The notes under the pieces are model-generated. The model had not been told where the DNA came from, did not search any database, and was given only the letters and a program-made list of their open reading frames with translations. A program made the position numbers and the translations under genes. Positions 10,235 to 11,763 of a DNA stretch of 11,763 nt are shown piece by piece (position 1 is the stretch's first letter; each line of letters opens with the position of its first letter). The DNA comes from Alphaproteobacteria bacterium (GTDB taxonomy: Bacteria > Pseudomonadota > Alphaproteobacteria > Micavibrionales > Micavibrionaceae), in contig JAGRJZ010000022.1 of NCBI GenBank assembly GCA_020442505.1, forward strand, positions 1 to 11,763, read 5' to 3'.

Positions 10235-11763
10235 CTACACCACCACCACGTTCACGATGCGGTTGGGAACGACGATGATTTTCCGGATTTCCTTGCCCGC
10301 TGTGAATTTTTGAACGGACGGATCAGCCAGCGCTGTTTCCTGGGCTTTTTCCCGGTCGGCATCCTTGGGCAGGGTAATCGTCGCCCGGAGCTTGCCGTTG
10401 ACCTGCACGGCGATCTGCACAGTGTCGGCCTGCATCAGGGTTTTATCCGCCTGCGGCCAACTTGTATCGACCAGCATCGTATTGTGGCCGATCATCTGCC
10501 ACAGCTCCTCCGCCAGATGCGGGATCACCGGGTTCATGCACTGGACAAGGAATTCGATGGCCTCGCGCAAAGCCCACAGATCTGCATCATTAGAAGGTTT
10601 AAAACCCTCTATAGCATTGGACAGTTCGCGCACTTTGGCGACAGCCTTGTTCATCAAAAACGCTTCGATATCGGCGGCCACACCCGCGGCGGTCTGGTGG
10701 GCCTTGCGCCGTAAATCCATAGCGGCGTCGGAGAAGTTATCCGGCGCCGGCGTACCGGCCGGCGGAAGACTCTCCAGCGCGCCTGTTACGCTTTTATACA
10801 GCTTGTTCACATAGCGCCATGCCCCTTCGATGCCACTTTCAGTCCATTCGATATCGCGCTCCGGCGGGGAGTCGGACAAAATAAACAGCCGCGCTGCATC
10901 CGCGCCGTAGGTATCCATGATCACTTCCGGGTCAACGACGTTTTTCTTGGATTTCGACATTTTGATCGAGGGCCCGACTTTGACGGACGACTTGTCTGCC
11001 ATAGCTTCGTATTCTGTGGGATAAAGCCACTGGCCGTTGTTACCTTGATAGGTTTCGTGTGTGACCATGCCCTGGGTGAACAGGCCGGAAAACGGCTCGC
11101 TCACATCCAGATAGCCGCAATCCCGCATGGCGCGGGTGAAAAACCGAGAGTAAAGCAAGTGCAGCACAGCATGCTCGACTCCGCCGATATACTGGTCCAC
11201 CGATAGCCAATACCCGGCTTTTTTCTTGTCGAAACCGGTCGCCTCGTTTCGGGGGTCGCAATAGCGCGCGAAGTACCAGCTCGATTCGAAGAACGTGTCG
11301 AACGTGTCTGTTTCTCTCTCCGCCGCGGCGCCGCAAGACGGGCACGTGGTGTGTTTCCATGTCGGGTGATGCGCCAGCGGATTGCCGGGCTTATCAAAGC
11401 TGACATCTTTGGGAAGCGCGACGGGCAATTGATCTTCCGGCACCGGCACCACGCCGCAAGACGGGCAGTTAATCATCGGGATCGGGCATCCCCAATAGCG
11501 CTGGCGCGACACGCCCCAATCGCGCAGACGGTACTGCGTGGTGCCAAAACCGATGCCCATCTCTTCGATCTTTTTGATCGCGGCGTTGATCGCCTCGGGC
11601 ACGGACAGGTCATTGAGGAAATCGGAGTTCATGAGGGTGCCGTCGCCGGTATAGGCTTCGGTCAAGGGTTCCTCACCGCCGCTGACGACTGCCGTAATCG
11701 GCAAATCGTATTTCTGCGCGAAATCGAAGTCTCGCTGATCGTGCGCCGGGCAGCCGAAGATCG
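10235..11763 (-). CDS. leuS: Leucyl-tRNA synthetase, C-terminal part (5' end outside the window)
   Basis: The reading frame continues through the right edge, so only the last 509 codons are present; a TTG at 11704 is internal, not the start. The first visible residues, IFGCPAHDQRDFDFAQKYD, are the end of the CP1 editing domain, including the conserved aspartates. Then come GVSRQRYWGCPIP, two CPSCG zinc-type knuckles (around 11465 and 11340), ETDTFDTFFESSWYFARY, the KMSKS loop (10963-10949), the helical anticodon-binding domain (DAARLFILSDSPPERDIEW onward) and the C-terminal domain ending IVNVVVV. Everything seen is typical of bacterial LeuRS. It is the first visible gene of a minus-strand unit with the membrane protein, lptE and perhaps sdhB. 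Confidence 0.97.
   Translation of the reverse strand, partial: IFGCPAHDQRDFDFAQKYDLPITAVVSGGEEPLTEAYTGDGTLMNSDFLNDLSVPEAINAAIKKIEEMGIGFGTTQYRLRDWGVSRQRYWGCPIPMINCPSCGVVPVPEDQLPVALPKDVSFDKPGNPLAHHPTWKHTTCPSCGAAAERETDTFDTFFESSWYFARYCDPRNEATGFDKKKAGYWLSVDQYIGGVEHAVLHLLYSRFFTRAMRDCGYLDVSEPFSGLFTQGMVTHETYQGNNGQWLYPTEYEAMADKSSVKVGPSIKMSKSKKNVVDPEVIMDTYGADAARLFILSDSPPERDIEWTESGIEGAWRYVNKLYKSVTGALESLPPAGTPAPDNFSDAAMDLRRKAHQTAAGVAADIEAFLMNKAVAKVRELSNAIEGFKPSNDADLWALREAIEFLVQCMNPVIPHLAEELWQMIGHNTMLVDTSWPQADKTLMQADTVQIAVQVNGKLRATITLPKDADREKAQETALADPSVQKFTAGKEIRKIIVVPNRIVNVVVV

Noticed and set aside
1..11763. CRISPR array or insertion sequence
   Set aside because: No regularly spaced repeats and no transposase frame or terminal inverted repeats were found.

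Overview
The window looks like part of an alphaproteobacterial chromosome. The pointers are rlmB divergent from tRNA-Tyr, a SdhB of typical alphaproteobacterial sequence, a leuS to lptE gene order, and a lap-type type I secretion ATPase. Core genes have roughly 55-60% G+C by hand counts on sample lines. The genus cannot be fixed from sequence alone; a Rhodospirillales- or Micavibrio-like lineage is only a guess.

Layout. 1-362 (minus strand): an A+T-rich accessory stretch with three overlapping small reading frames. A 75-codon gene has a perfect Shine-Dalgarno inside a hairpin loop. It is followed by a 27-codon ORF resembling the N-terminus of DUF2924 proteins, then the start of a third ORF that leaves the window. 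The order resembles the small protein / DUF2924 / serine recombinase cassettes of alphaproteobacterial mobile elements, and it lies just beyond the 3' end of tRNA-Tyr. 663-748 (minus): tRNA-Tyr with its own promoter, a leader hairpin and a terminator. 834-2237 (plus): rlmB-like rRNA methyltransferase and a histidine phosphatase, 3 nt apart. 2286-6606 (minus): thrS followed by a type I secretion ABC transporter. 6719-7154 (plus): a self-contained unit with a strong promoter, an unrecognised 94-codon A+T-rich gene and a terminator. 7222-7734 (plus): an exported methionine sulfoxide reductase B. 7758-11763 (minus): leuS (5' end outside the window), an unrecognised seven-segment membrane protein, lptE, sdhB and a DUF1761 membrane protein, closely spaced apart from a 90-nt gap before sdhB.

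Most of the window is housekeeping: tRNA charging (thrS, leuS, tRNA-Tyr), rRNA modification, LPS export, respiration and protein repair. The parts worth a second look are the tRNA-adjacent mini-cassette, the orphan 94-codon unit, the low-G+C membrane gene between leuS and lptE, a threonyl-tRNA synthetase lacking one of the four editing-site residues, and a one-cysteine exported MsrB. No complete undescribed defence or mobile system is visible. The first 362 bp look like the edge of an accessory element that continues outside the window.
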